A stretch of DNA of 64,000 nt from Candidatus Hodarchaeota archaeon (GCA_016840025.1 JAEOTF010000041.1:34029-98028); one strand, 5' to 3'. Counted from the stretch's first letter, positions 52,187 to 61,972 are shown. A program made the numbers and translations. The notes: generated by a model from the letters alone, not told the origin.

Positions 52187-53941
52187 CTAATGACGCTTCT
52201 TTTGAATCATCGCAGCTAATCCTAAAATCAGGATGGGAATAGAAATAAGACCAAGAAGTAATATCTCTTTGAAAGGGCTGGTAAGAGAGCTAGAATCATT
52301 ATCCTGAGAGTAAAGATTTTCCATTGGGGGATCAACAATAATAGACACCTCAACTAACTCTGTGGGACAATTACTAGCGATTACTTCAGCAGAAATCGTA
52401 TATGAAATCTCTGTAGCAAAAGGAATATGGACTGTAGGTAACCCATTACCTGAGGTTAAATTCCATGTTGCAGTCTTAGAACGGCTGGGTTCAATTTCCT
52501 TATAGAAATCTATTTTATCGGTGCCATCAGGACCGTGAAAAATTACATTTACACTGTAAGCGGTAAAAGCACCCACATTAGTTACAACTGCTCGTGCTGT
52601 TGTCCAATCATTGGTTACATTCACATAGGTTTTAGAGACAGAAAGCTTAACGTCGAGCTTGGTGGTAGATGGAGCAGCTCCTACAATTGCATAGACATTG
52701 GTATCCGTACCCGCAGCGATTGCATCATCCGTACCATCTCCATTAAAATCTCCTACGGCAACAGAGCTGATAGAGCCTGTTGGTGGGGTGTAGATCCATA
52801 ATGACGTCCCTGTACTTCCATCAATGGCATAGACATTGCTATCACCACTTCCAGCGAGAACATCGACCGTGCCATCCTCGTTGAAGTCCCCCACAGCAAG
52901 GGATCGAATATGAATCGTTGGTGTGGGGTAGATCCACAATGTCGACCCTGTGCGTCCATCGATGGCATAGACGTTGCTAGCGTTATATTCACTTCCAGCG
53001 ATTGCATCATCCGTACCATCCCCATTGAAGTCCCCCACGGCAAGAGACCAAACATCATCCGTTGGTAAGGTGTAATTCCACAAACTAGCCCCTGTGCGTC
53101 CATCAAATGCGTAAACGTTGGTATTCTTACTTCCAGCAAGAGCATCATCTGTACCGTCCCCATTGAAGTCCCCTACAGTTACATACCAAATCCTACCTCC
53201 TGGATGAGGTGTTGGGGTGGTATAGTTCCACAATTTCGTTCCTGTACTTCCATCAATGGCGAAAACATGACCATTAGCATCTCCAGTGAGAGCATCATCT
53301 GTGCCATCCCCATTGAAGTCCCCTACCGCTACAGAAATAACAGCAGTCGTTATGGTAGTGTAATTCCACAAACTAGCCCCTGTACTTCCATCAATGGCAA
53401 AAACAAGGTCTTCGTCTTCTCCACCACAACATCCAGCGAGGGCGTCATCCGCACCATCCCCATCAAAATCTCCTACGGCAACACACCAAACACCTACCGT
53501 TGGGGTGATGAAAGTCCACAATGCTGCCCCTGTGCTTCCATCAATGGCAATGACGTTGCCATCATCATCACACGCGAGAGCATCGTCTATGTTATCCCCA
53601 TTAAAATCGCCCACAGCAACAGCTATAACTGGTTTCGTTGGGGCGGAATTGGCCCATAATGTTGTCCCTGTGAGTCCATTGATTGCATAGACATTGTTAT
53701 CACTATCACATGTGAGAGCATCATCCGTGCCATCTCCGTTAAAATCTCCTACGGCAACAGAGGGGATGTAATCCGTTGGTGGGGTATAGATCCATAAGGT
53801 GCTACCACCCTCTGTTAATGCCATCTGCTTATTCTTTCCTATTAAATTCTGTTGTTTTGGTAAAGAATTGAGACCTACAGCAGGAGTAATTAGCAATCCT
53901 ACTATTATTACTAAGCAAATTAGACCTATTTCCTTTTTCAA
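52187..53941 (-). CDS. FG-GAP/VCBS repeat beta-propeller surface protein
   Basis: 584 residues: signal peptide (LICLVIIVGLLITPAVG), eight repeats of about 46 residues built around VAVGDFNGDGTDDAL (calcium-binding D-x-N-G-D-G loop) and NVYAIDGSTGTSLW, a CARDB-like domain (about 430-545), and a C-terminal helix (LLLGLISIPILILGLAAMI) with QKKRH. The start is TTG 53941 with AAGGAGGAA upstream. The repeat DNA is homogeneous enough to give long spurious open frames on other strands. Likely a cell-surface adhesion or binding protein. Confidence 0.92.
   Translation of the reverse strand: MKKEIGLICLVIIVGLLITPAVGLNSLPKQQNLIGKNKQMALTEGGSTLWIYTPPTDYIPSVAVGDFNGDGTDDALTCDSDNNVYAINGLTGTTLWANSAPTKPVIAVAVGDFNGDNIDDALACDDDGNVIAIDGSTGAALWTFITPTVGVWCVAVGDFDGDGADDALAGCCGGEDEDLVFAIDGSTGASLWNYTTITTAVISVAVGDFNGDGTDDALTGDANGHVFAIDGSTGTKLWNYTTPTPHPGGRIWYVTVGDFNGDGTDDALAGSKNTNVYAFDGRTGASLWNYTLPTDDVWSLAVGDFNGDGTDDAIAGSEYNASNVYAIDGRTGSTLWIYPTPTIHIRSLAVGDFNEDGTVDVLAGSGDSNVYAIDGSTGTSLWIYTPPTGSISSVAVGDFNGDGTDDAIAAGTDTNVYAIVGAAPSTTKLDVKLSVSKTYVNVTNDWTTARAVVTNVGAFTAYSVNVIFHGPDGTDKIDFYKEIEPSRSKTATWNLTSGNGLPTVHIPFATEISYTISAEVIASNCPTELVEVSIIVDPPMENLYSQDNDSSSLTSPFKEILLLGLISIPILILGLAAMIQKKRH
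52680..53770 (-). repeat. eight tandem FG-GAP repeats of about 138 bases
   Basis: The unit recurs with strong DNA similarity (for example GCATCATCCGTACCATC... phrase and CCATTGAAGTCCCC). Copies two, three and four differ by small insertions. The similarity suggests recent expansion or gene conversion. Confidence 0.85.
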
Positions 53942-54337
53942 GAGAATTCCTCCTTCATTACTTCTTTTGGGAATTATATTGAAGGTCGTAACCCTTAGGA
54001 AGTGACGCTAAAATCCTACACCTGCCCAAATGTCCTCCAATGCTAATTAATCATGGTAATTGTTCTTAAAATCTTGTAGGAATAGATTTTAATGTTACCT
54101 GAAGACTCCGACTTCCTTGTTTGCAAAAGAGAAGGGTGCTGAATTCAAAAAATCTAGAAGCAGATAATAAATGAAAGAGACTGAAGTTTTATGCGAACCC
54201 CCAAAATAATTCTTTAGGAAACATACCTTTTGTGAATATTATAAATTTTGTTATTTTGGAAATTAAATTATTCTTTGAATCCGTACTCGTCTAATTCTGC
54301 CTTCCAAGCTATTTTCACATTAACAGTCACTCTCACA
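53942..54337. other. intergenic region, no gene seen
   Basis: 396 bases holding the FG-GAP promoter and the 3' region of the following surface-protein gene. No RNA, operator or gene recognised. Confidence 0.5.
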
Positions 54338-55606
54338 CTACTGTCTTCGGAATAGATGAATGTTTTTTCTTAACAACCCATAAAAGAATATTGTTATAGC
54401 TACAAGAACGATTAATTTGTGACTAAACTCAGGAACAGGAGGTTCTTCAATTGTTTCTTCGATAGGGGCAACTGTAGTAAATTCATTTATCAAAGGTGTT
54501 ACACTAGGTGTCTCTAAATCAATGATATCCTGATATAGAACATAATCATCCAAAGTGCATAAATATCTGAACTTCCACAACAATCCTTCTTGAAGCAGAT
54601 ATGCATAATATTGCTTAATCCCTAAGGTATAATTCTCATTATTTGGAAAGGGTGCTTCGAGCGTCAAATTATAGATTGTTATGTCTGAATTATAGTATAA
54701 TTCTTCAGTAAATATCGTACCATTATTTTTAACAGCGTAGCTTTTCCAGTATAATCCTCTAGCTTCTCCCAAACGAACAACTAGCAAGGGATCCACATTT
54801 TCAGGAAGAATCATATCAGAAAACGGTATACCAATTGGGGTCGAGGAAGTAGTTAGCCATTCACCTGTGGTATTTTGGCCTCTCCCCATCAAGAACGGAC
54901 CTAGAACACTATCGACATCAACTGATATTGTTCCATTTCCTCCGGCTACTTGGCCAAGACCGATATTCACACCATTTAGACCTACTTTAAATGGATCAGA
55001 CCCATAAACTGTACGATTCCATTGGTAAGTAACACCTGTAGGGCGTTGGTTGATATGCTTGAGCATTTCATTTTCACATGGTTGTACAAAGCCATTTTCT
55101 GAAAAATTTGAACTCAGACTGGAGAGTGGGTAAGTTAATTTTTCAGAGGTTGGACCTTCAGCTTCTACCCCTAATGTGCCATTGAGCGTAGTTGGAACGA
55201 GGTCTAGGCGATTTGTATAATTTACGTGATCAAACCCATTTCTTAGGGAATGAGAGAGAAAATATCCTCCACCAATAAATTTTGAGTAATTGAAAGTCCC
55301 ACTACTAGGAAACAAGGATAGACCAGTTGCTTCCATCGTTGCCATCCCCATTTCATCGGTTTGGTTATAAAAAAGTTCTAGTGGGTATGCTATTCCATCA
55401 ATGTAACTTTCTACATTAGAGGAACATTCATAGTCAATCCAAATCAGATCTATTATTCCATCAGTATCAAAATCAAACGTGCTTACATCAGTTTCGCCAG
55501 AAAAAGTGATATTAGCCGATGATATTGCTGGACTAGTTTTTATTAAGAAAAGAAAAAACATTAAACCTAAAATTATTGTTACTAAAATAATCCGCTGAAT
55601 TTTCAC
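54338..55606 (-). CDS. secreted protein with PEF-type C-terminal anchor, function unknown
   Basis: 422 residues. N-terminal signal anchor (IILVTIILGLMFFLFLI), a beta-rich ectodomain with many N-x-S/T sites, then a Glu/Pro linker (PIEETIEEPPVPEFSHK) and a hydrophobic end (LIVLVAITIFFYGLL) with RKNIHLFRRQ. The P-E-F before a C-terminal helix resembles PEF-CTERM-like sorting tails of archaea, though an archaeosortase is not in this window. Start GTG 55606. Confidence 0.75.
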   Translation of the reverse strand: MKIQRIILVTIILGLMFFLFLIKTSPAISSANITFSGETDVSTFDFDTDGIIDLIWIDYECSSNVESYIDGIAYPLELFYNQTDEMGMATMEATGLSLFPSSGTFNYSKFIGGGYFLSHSLRNGFDHVNYTNRLDLVPTTLNGTLGVEAEGPTSEKLTYPLSSLSSNFSENGFVQPCENEMLKHINQRPTGVTYQWNRTVYGSDPFKVGLNGVNIGLGQVAGGNGTISVDVDSVLGPFLMGRGQNTTGEWLTTSSTPIGIPFSDMILPENVDPLLVVRLGEARGLYWKSYAVKNNGTIFTEELYYNSDITIYNLTLEAPFPNNENYTLGIKQYYAYLLQEGLLWKFRYLCTLDDYVLYQDIIDLETPSVTPLINEFTTVAPIEETIEEPPVPEFSHKLIVLVAITIFFYGLLRKNIHLFRRQ

Positions 55607-55655
55607 CCATAATCACACCCATATATCACGATCTTGTATTTAATTACGAACGCTA

Positions 55656-56363
55656 TTACTTATTCTCTAATCTCTGAATACGACGCTCTAGTGTCTTAAC
55701 ACGCTCTTCCAAGAGGCGAAGCCGTTTTTCAACTGCTGATTCATCTAAATAAGCTTCTTTCAGAGCTGTTTGAAGGGCTTGTTCTGCTTTTGACCATAAA
55801 GCTTTTACAAGTTGTTCTTTTGCAAAGTCACTCAGAGGTACATTGTATCCTTCAATAGTGGAGAGAATTGTATCTTCTAGACCTTCAACGGTCACACTCG
55901 TTATTTTTTGAGTGTTCAGCTCGTTATCTTGGAAAAATAAACTTATAAAACTTCCAGATGTTGAAATAGAAAGTTCTATACTATGAACAGTTCCCATAAT
56001 CTTTTCTCTATACTTATGGATAACTGATTCATCTTTTGTGGAATCCATTGTCTCTGGAGCCACATGTTTGGATTCAATAAAGGTACTTATCTGATGAGTA
56101 AGAGCGTTTACTGTTTTATACAAACGATCATCAGCTATCTCTATTTCATGTTCTTTCAGGGCATCTCTGAGAGCGAGTAGGATAGGATGCTCTTGAAGAC
56201 TAGTCAAGTTTCGAGTAGCAATAACATTCTCATTTCGGATTAATTCAAGAATAGCGGAAGCATCAGCTGCGCTACCTCTAATCTCTGCTTCCGATATTTT
56301 AATTTTATATAATGTGCTGAGAATCCTTTCTGTAAATATTTCAAGAGTCAGTAATATTATCAC
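55656..56363 (-). CDS. unknown helical protein with C-terminal coiled coil
   Basis: 235 residues, no family recognised. Mostly helical with a beta-like central section (GTVHSIELSISTSGSFISLFFQDNE) and a terminal heptad stretch (EKRLRLLEERVKTLERRIQRLENK) that should dimerise. The start GTG 56363 lacks a clear ribosome site, so the N-terminus is uncertain. It follows the secreted protein with a 49-base gap in the direction of transcription. Confidence 0.7.
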   Translation of the reverse strand: MIILLTLEIFTERILSTLYKIKISEAEIRGSAADASAILELIRNENVIATRNLTSLQEHPILLALRDALKEHEIEIADDRLYKTVNALTHQISTFIESKHVAPETMDSTKDESVIHKYREKIMGTVHSIELSISTSGSFISLFFQDNELNTQKITSVTVEGLEDTILSTIEGYNVPLSDFAKEQLVKALWSKAEQALQTALKEAYLDESAVEKRLRLLEERVKTLERRIQRLENK

Positions 56364-56559
56364 ATCCTATGCCCTGAGAGGGATTCCATATTGAATTATA
56401 GGCTAATCTTATACTTTGAAGGTAGAAATCCTATATTCTTCTGGTTTTGAACTTAATAAGGGATTTTTATTTCTAATCTATATTGTAATAATATATTACA
56501 CTGTATTAAGAGAACATCTTAAATTTGTTTATTTCAAATCAATTGCAGGTGATATCAAT

Positions 56560-56706
56560 ATGAATAGTAAATTAGTCGTTAACGACAAAGAGATCTCCAT
56601 TAATGACTTTGTAGACAGAATTTTAGCTTCTGTAAACCTTTCTATTGTTAATGAGCTTACCTTAGATGATCCAGACATCAAAAAAATCGTTATTGAGATC
56701 AAATGA
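56560..56706 (+). CDS. small protein of 48 residues
   Basis: MNSKLVVNDKEISINDFVDR then ILASVNLSIVNELTLDDPDI and KKIVIEIK. ATG 56560 lies nine bases after GGTG and the reading frame ends cleanly. The pattern (short beta-start, amphipathic helix, acidic loop, beta strand) looks like a real small protein. An open frame reaches back to 56416 but its composition there is non-coding. No family recognised. Confidence 0.65.
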   Translation: MNSKLVVNDKEISINDFVDRILASVNLSIVNELTLDDPDIKKIVIEIK

Positions 56707-56782
56707 AGTATTCCTCATTTACTCCCACAAGATTACTCCCTAAATCTAATGAATAGAGGACTAACTCCTCAATTGTATCTTT

Positions 56783-57382
56783 TCAAACGTCAGTTCTGCT
56801 CTTTAGTATTTCTACTTCACTCTTTAATTGATCTCTTTCTTTCGTTAACTTCTTATTTTTAGCCTTTTCTGCATCTAGGCTTACGTTTAGACTTGAAATT
56901 TTGATTCTATCTTCTTGATCTAAGTAATTCAAAACTACTAATAGAATATTATTCTCAATCTCTAATTCAAATAGCCTAGTTTGAGTGCTGGCATTTTCTT
57001 CTTCTAATTCCTCAATTCTATGTTTATCTCTTACAATTTTTGCCTCTAAATCTGAATTCATAGTCATATTCTGAGCGATCATTTCTTGAAGGAGTCCTAT
57101 TTTCTCTTCTCTTTCGCTAAGATCAGCAGTCAATGTAGAAATCTGATCTTCAAGTTCAGAAATCAGTTCAGCTTGAGAGGTAATATGGACCACCTGATCT
57201 TTAACCTGTTGGCTAAGAATAGCTATGTCCCGGTTATTATCGGATTTTGTAGAAGATATAACGGTTGAAACATCGGATCCAATAGATTCTGAAACTTCAG
57301 AGGGGGCGTCTGATCCTTTACCTTCCTTTTCACAAACAGGACAGGGCGGGGTTATATAATAACCGCGACAATCTGGACACAT
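56783..57382 (-). CDS. zinc-knuckle and coiled-coil protein
   Basis: About 199 residues from ATG 57382 (MCPDCRGYYITPPCPVCEKEGK), which has AGAGGT upstream; an ATG at 57415 would add 11 residues. Two CxxC pairs make a zinc ribbon at the N-terminus. Residues about 60-200 form a long coiled coil (ISTLTADLSEREEKIGLLQEM, LEEENASTQTRLFELEIENN). No enzymatic motif. Possibly a scaffold or tether; not recognised. Confidence 0.75.
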   Translation of the reverse strand: MCPDCRGYYITPPCPVCEKEGKGSDAPSEVSESIGSDVSTVISSTKSDNNRDIAILSQQVKDQVVHITSQAELISELEDQISTLTADLSEREEKIGLLQEMIAQNMTMNSDLEAKIVRDKHRIEELEEENASTQTRLFELEIENNILLVVLNYLDQEDRIKISSLNVSLDAEKAKNKKLTKERDQLKSEVEILKSRTDV

Positions 57383-57415
57383 AGGCAAGATGAAACCTCT
57401 TGAGAAGAATATCAT

Positions 57416-57751
57416 AAAATAATTCTAAAATAAATCTATTTGTTTAAGAGGGGTTAACAGACAAGCGTCGGAAACACGCTAAAATTTAAGGCAGTTTGCG
57501 AGATGTCAGAATCTCCCAAGCCTTTAACCACCATAGATGAAGTTTTCTTTCTACTAAATATCATAAAACTCTATTAACGGGAATGTTTTGAGTAAAACTG
57601 AGAACTAGCTCTTTCAGAGTATGATTAGTTACAATTTGTAATTCCAAAAGTGGCATAAAGTTAAAGAAAAGACATAAAAATGAGTTTTTTATTTACAAAA
57701 TTAAACTACTAATCAAAGAAGGTCATCAAATTTAATCCAGGAGATCAAAGA
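57416..57751. other. intergenic region, no gene seen
   Basis: 336 bases before the SufR-like gene. GGAG precedes its TTG start at 57752. No RNA gene or repeat recognised. Confidence 0.5.
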
Positions 57752-58417
57752 TTGAGCGCAACTCGTAAGAAGATCTTGCAATATCTTCTGACACAATCGC
57801 ATTCAAATGAAGCTGTAGGCACTTCTTTGAAGAAAATCACTGGCGAATTAGGCTTAAGTTTAAATGCGGTTCGACAGCACCTTACTATCCTAGAAAAAGA
57901 AGGATTAGTATTTCGTAGAGAGAAACGAGGAAGAACAGGTAGACCTGCTATAGTTTATCACCTGCATGAGAAGGGAATGGACACTTTCCCCAAAGCATAT
58001 GATGACTTTTCCCTCATATTACTGGAAATCCTTGAAAAAGAATATGGGAACGAAATTGCATCTAATTTATTAGGAAAAGTTGGAGAATCAATTACTGCGG
58101 GAATAAAATCCGAAATTAATGTAGATTTAGATAAGAACTTTGATGAAAGTTCTTTAAAAGATAAACTCGAACTAATCGTCCAAATTTTCACTACACGTGG
58201 AAAATATACATTCCTTGAAGAAACTGAAGAATCTTTTGCATTGATAAATTATAATTGCCTTTATTATCGAATAAGTAAAACTAATCCGCTAATTTGTAAT
58301 ATAGATAGAGAGGTAATAAGTACACTCATAGGTCTAGATGTAACGAAGGAACACTGTAGAAGAGAAGGAGCTAATTGTTGCCTATATCGAATCATAAAGC
58401 CAAGATATCAAGAGTAG
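57752..58417 (+). CDS. SufR-like Fe-S-sensing HTH transcriptional regulator
   Basis: 221 residues. Winged helix-turn-helix: RKKILQYLLTQ ... LSLNAVRQHLTILEKEGLVFRRE followed by GRTGRPAIVYHL, the arginine wing of SufR/DeoR-type proteins. A C-terminal cysteine set, Cys in LIC and in EHCRREGANCCLYRI (about residues 200-215), fits the [4Fe-4S] ligands of SufR. TTG 57752 lies after AGGAG. It is not next to a suf operon here; target genes unknown. Confidence 0.85.
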   Translation: MSATRKKILQYLLTQSHSNEAVGTSLKKITGELGLSLNAVRQHLTILEKEGLVFRREKRGRTGRPAIVYHLHEKGMDTFPKAYDDFSLILLEILEKEYGNEIASNLLGKVGESITAGIKSEINVDLDKNFDESSLKDKLELIVQIFTTRGKYTFLEETEESFALINYNCLYYRISKTNPLICNIDREVISTLIGLDVTKEHCRREGANCCLYRIIKPRYQE

Positions 58418-58502
58418 AATGGCTAGGTACATGCCATAAATCCTTTAATTTTGTATTCACTAATCGTGATTTGTACTCATAAATCATAAGTGAGAGTTTG
58501 TT

Positions 58503-59405
58503 TTGGCGATAACAATTCGACCGATTAAGATAGAAGACAAAAAGAGACTTCTTTCAATCGCTAGTCGTATGACTCTTAACTACTTTGAAAAAGTCTTTGA
58601 CTTTTGGGTTAATAACCCGCAAAACCTTTTCTATGGGATTTTTGATGATGATGACCTTATAGGGGTTGCTGATGTCTTCCTTCATGCTTCAAAGGAAGCT
58701 TGGTTACAGGGGATTCGAATTATACCCGAGTTTCAAAGACAGGGATTAGCAACCAAATTGGTTGATTATCTTGAAACATTATGTGCCAACAGAGCAATCA
58801 AGGCGATAAGATTCAACACTGCTCCCCAAAATGAAGCTATGATAAAATTAGGTAGTAAAAGGGGATATAAGAAGAATGGGGAATGGATTGTCTACCGAAC
58901 ATCGGCTGAAGAAATGAAACAAATGTTAAATAACTCAAAAGGGTTGGAAGAAATCCCCTTTAACATTCTACAAGTGAATCCGATATCCTTATTCTTTTCT
59001 CAGCATAATCAGCCTTTTCCTCCTAATAATCTTCTATTCAGTGATTTTAGGACATATACATGGCAATCAATTCATAATAAGACGCCGTCTACACATCCTA
59101 TCTCTTACTTAGTCATTTCTAATGATCAAAGATCAGGAATTTCTGTGCAAGATATGAGTCCCGAAATCCACGGGACGACACTACTTGGTACAACAATAGG
59201 ATTTGGGTGGGGAACACTCACCTCGATAGAAAAGCTGATAAGAGCAGTGGTTTCACAAAAACTTGAAGAAGGGTATAAAAAATTTCGAATTGGGCTTCCC
59301 ATGTCATTTGAAGCCGTTTTCTCAACCTTAGGCTATAATTTACATGATCCTAACTACCCGATATTCTGGAAGGTTTTTTCTAAGAAATTAGAGAGAAAAG
59401 ACTAA
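58503..59405 (+). CDS. GNAT family N-acetyltransferase
   Basis: 300 residues. Acetyl-CoA-binding motif A: GIRIIPEFQRQGLATKLVDYLE (Q/R-x-x-G-x-A), motif B NEAMIKLGSKRGYKK (residues 1-135). The C-terminal half (about 150-300) has no recognised domain but includes WGTLTSIEKLIRAVVSQKLEEG and may be a second, degenerate acetyltransferase-like lobe. TTG 58503 starts it. Substrate unknown. Confidence 0.88.
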   Translation: MAITIRPIKIEDKKRLLSIASRMTLNYFEKVFDFWVNNPQNLFYGIFDDDDLIGVADVFLHASKEAWLQGIRIIPEFQRQGLATKLVDYLETLCANRAIKAIRFNTAPQNEAMIKLGSKRGYKKNGEWIVYRTSAEEMKQMLNNSKGLEEIPFNILQVNPISLFFSQHNQPFPPNNLLFSDFRTYTWQSIHNKTPSTHPISYLVISNDQRSGISVQDMSPEIHGTTLLGTTIGFGWGTLTSIEKLIRAVVSQKLEEGYKKFRIGLPMSFEAVFSTLGYNLHDPNYPIFWKVFSKKLERKD

Positions 59406-59588
59406 AATTGACCCCACTTCCCTATATATTTCGTTAAACAAGCTTAAATTCTTTCCTAAGCAACTATATCTAAAAGATAAGTGTACTTCCCATCATCTTT
59501 TTACTAAAGCCTTTTATTGATACTTTTCCTACCTATTTAAGCGATTTAGCAAAATAAGTAAAGAAAGAAGAATAGCATCCATAAATTC

Positions 59589-60356
59589 TTAGTATCTATT
59601 CAATTCTATTTGTTCAGAGAGTTCCATTTTGTCTTTATAGAAAGAATTTGTAAGTATTTGTTCTTCATTTTCAATGTTCAAATTATTGAAATAATCTTTC
59701 ATCTCTTTGAAGTGCGTTTGGTTAGTAATTAAATACAATCTTACCTTATCTATGTCCATCGGTTTTACTTCATCTAATAATCCTATAATAAACCAAATTC
59801 CATTTATAAGCTCCTTTTCTGACTCATACTTTTCTTCTTTATGACAATAGTACCAAGAATATAAGTTCATGAAATATTCACTTTGCTTTGATGCCTGCAA
59901 TTCATGCCTAATTATAAAGTCAATATCCTGTAACCATCCTAAGCCTTTAACCGACATTTGTGAGTTATTTTTGTCGTTTTCAAGCGTTTTAATAATTTTA
60001 TTTGGAACTTGTCTTTGTTGGTTCGATTTAATTATCGACTTTTCTGTTTTTAACCTATATTTGCTCTGAAAATCTAGCTTGTCTACAGAAAAGTTAGGTT
60101 TAATTTTTTTAATAAATTTCTCCATCATTTTGGTGTATTGTTTAGACATCATACGTGTTATTGTGAGCCTTTTTGTTTTCAAACCCCAGTCAATTGGACA
60201 TTCTGCTTCGACAACAATAATTTTGATTATTTTGTCTTTTGAGCTTTCTACTTCGAATACTTCCCTTACTAGCCTTCTCCGAATTAATTCATAATTGCGA
60301 AAAGAAGTAGACATACTAAAAAAAGGAAAGGGACTTGTAAATGAGATTGGACTCAT
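59589..60356 (-). CDS. unknown basic protein
   Basis: 255 residues, lysine/isoleucine-rich and more AT-biased than its neighbours. No signal peptide; the Ser/Phe/Pro-rich start (SPISFTSPFPFFSMS) looks odd but ATG 60356 has GGAAG upstream, so I keep it; ATG 60314 is the alternative. No domain recognised. Base composition suggests acquisition by transfer. Confidence 0.65.
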   Translation of the reverse strand: MSPISFTSPFPFFSMSTSFRNYELIRRRLVREVFEVESSKDKIIKIIVVEAECPIDWGLKTKRLTITRMMSKQYTKMMEKFIKKIKPNFSVDKLDFQSKYRLKTEKSIIKSNQQRQVPNKIIKTLENDKNNSQMSVKGLGWLQDIDFIIRHELQASKQSEYFMNLYSWYYCHKEEKYESEKELINGIWFIIGLLDEVKPMDIDKVRLYLITNQTHFKEMKDYFNNLNIENEEQILTNSFYKDKMELSEQIELNRY

Positions 60357-60391
60357 CTTTCTTCCACAAACATCTGATCTTTTTTGTTATT

Positions 60392-61102
60392 TTATCTATC
60401 GGACTCCTTAGAATGACTAGAAGCTTTTAATTTCTCTGTACCGAGAATCATTCCTCGAACCCCACTGTAATTTTGGGGTATAACTGCCATATAGGCATGA
60501 AGGAGCGTAGTGCAGGTGAAATAGATGAACAATAGGAAATGTGCTCTACGAATCGCTGCAGTTCCAGTCATTCCGAATACAAGTTCCATTGCAAAGAAAA
60601 TAGGACCATTAATTACTGTTACAAAGCCTAAAATCCCTGCATCATTCCCTGCGAGTTCTAACCCGGTACTCCCTATGATCAGCATAACCAGAAGATCAGC
60701 TGAATAAAGGAGTTTTTGCCCTGGATGGAATTTTTTGACATAAATTCCTCGCTTTTCATCATATAAATTATGATGGGGATAATATTCTTCATCGTCAAGA
60801 AAACCCAATGTGCATAATACAATAAGTATAAGCTCCCAAATATCTCGGGGTGTTGGAATCATATGCTTGATGTGACGATTGTAGAGAAGCAGAAAGAGCA
60901 AATAATAGACAAAATCCCAGCTAGCTATGAAGATTCCTAGAGCAAGGTGAAAATCACTTATAAAGGAACGTTCTAATAATACTTCTTCTCCTAAATAGAG
61001 TTCCATTCCAGTATAAATAAATAATGACATGCATAATGCGTGTACCCAATGATGTAATCGATCCCCAGCACCATAACGCTTAGCTTCTACTTCTACAGGC
61101 AT
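60392..61102 (-). CDS. b-type cytochrome membrane subunit (formate dehydrogenase/hydrogenase-like)
   Basis: About 236 residues from ATG 61102 (MPVEVEAKRYGAGDRLHHWVHA), one base after the preceding stop; the longer frame would overlap it by 71 bases. Heme ligand candidates sit in RLHHWVHALCMSLFIYTG, DFHLALGIFIASWDF, HPGQKLLYSADLLVMLIIGSTG and RRAHFLLFIYFTCTTLLHAY. Four to five helices. Such subunits connect periplasmic or exterior redox enzymes to the quinone pool. Its partner is the EB_dh-like gene directly before it. Confidence 0.85.
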   Translation of the reverse strand: MPVEVEAKRYGAGDRLHHWVHALCMSLFIYTGMELYLGEEVLLERSFISDFHLALGIFIASWDFVYYLLFLLLYNRHIKHMIPTPRDIWELILIVLCTLGFLDDEEYYPHHNLYDEKRGIYVKKFHPGQKLLYSADLLVMLIIGSTGLELAGNDAGILGFVTVINGPIFFAMELVFGMTGTAAIRRAHFLLFIYFTCTTLLHAYMAVIPQNYSGVRGMILGTEKLKASSHSKESDR

Positions 61103-61103
61103 A

Positions 61104-61931
61104 TTATTCGCTGTCAATGGAAGCATCTCCTTCTGGGGAAGCAGGTGATTCGCTAGAAATAAGACGATTTTCATGCTTTATTGGACGAATAAAGACCCGA
61201 ATGACCATATGAATTCCAATAGTCACAATTGTCAAAGATAAACTTACAGCCAAAACAAAATCTGTAAATTTAATATCGTCATCTGAACCATTGTTATTCG
61301 ATCCATTAGGAGTTTCGGTAGGAGCTGTACCAGCCACAATTTCTAAATTATACTCACCATAGTCGGCGAAATGAGCTCCTGAACTACCAACTAAAAACGT
61401 CAAAGATTCATCAACTACAAAATTCGCATCAAGTCCCGCAGTATCATTTGTTATCAGTGCCCTTCTTAGTTCAACAACTTTCTCAGAACCTAGGGTGGTT
61501 GTGGCAATTTTTATATCATCAGTGGTATCAGCAACAGGCATGCTATTACCAGCACTATAATAATCAGCTTGGGAGTCACCATGACCAAATTCCCATAGAT
61601 CGACGTCAACGGGCATACAACTACCATCCGCCCAGATGATAGAAACCCATGTTAGACCAGAATCAAAGACTGCTAATGTATAAATATTTGTACCATCATG
61701 TAAGAACTTAAGGTATCCATTGGATCCCCATTCTGTATTTAAAGCTAAACTGGTTGCTTCATCCCATATTTGATCTATAGAACCATCAATGGTAGGCGTT
61801 TTAGCAGCTACAATTTTTGAAGCGTATACATCTGCAGCAGAAATATTAGCAACTTTACTCCCAACAGGGCTAATAAATGAAAAAAATAAAAGAGTGACTA
61901 GTATGGAGATTACTTTAGTCCGTGTAATGAT
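61104..61931 (-). CDS. secreted heme-binding (EB_dh/CBM9-like) protein, non-AUG start
   Basis: About 275 residues. A frame without any ATG/GTG/TTG start extends the obvious part upstream: a GGAGG (about 61938-61942 on the minus strand) is followed by ATC (61931) and ATT (61928) codons, then a signal peptide (VISILVTLLFFSFISPVGS), then KTPTIDGSIDQIWDEATSLAL, the opening typical of ethylbenzene-dehydrogenase-type heme domains. One membrane helix (FVLAVSLSLTIVTIGIHMVI) lies near the C-terminus. It precedes the b-cytochrome by one base. Start codon uncertain; a shortened version from internal ATG 61616 would lose the signal peptide. Confidence 0.75.
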   Translation of the reverse strand: MITRTKVISILVTLLFFSFISPVGSKVANISAADVYASKIVAAKTPTIDGSIDQIWDEATSLALNTEWGSNGYLKFLHDGTNIYTLAVFDSGLTWVSIIWADGSCMPVDVDLWEFGHGDSQADYYSAGNSMPVADTTDDIKIATTTLGSEKVVELRRALITNDTAGLDANFVVDESLTFLVGSSGAHFADYGEYNLEIVAGTAPTETPNGSNNNGSDDDIKFTDFVLAVSLSLTIVTIGIHMVIRVFIRPIKHENRLISSESPASPEGDASIDSE

Positions 61932-61972
61932 CTTAGCCTCCGGAATGTTAGCGAGAATGATTTATAATGACG

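Noticed and set aside
52535..53690. Long open frames on other strands across the FG-GAP gene
   Set aside because: They arise from the periodic repeat DNA; their translations are repetitive shadows.
52680..53770. Possible CRISPR-like regular spacing
   Set aside because: The 138-base period is in frame with a protein repeat and there are no short identical repeats with variable spacers or cas genes.
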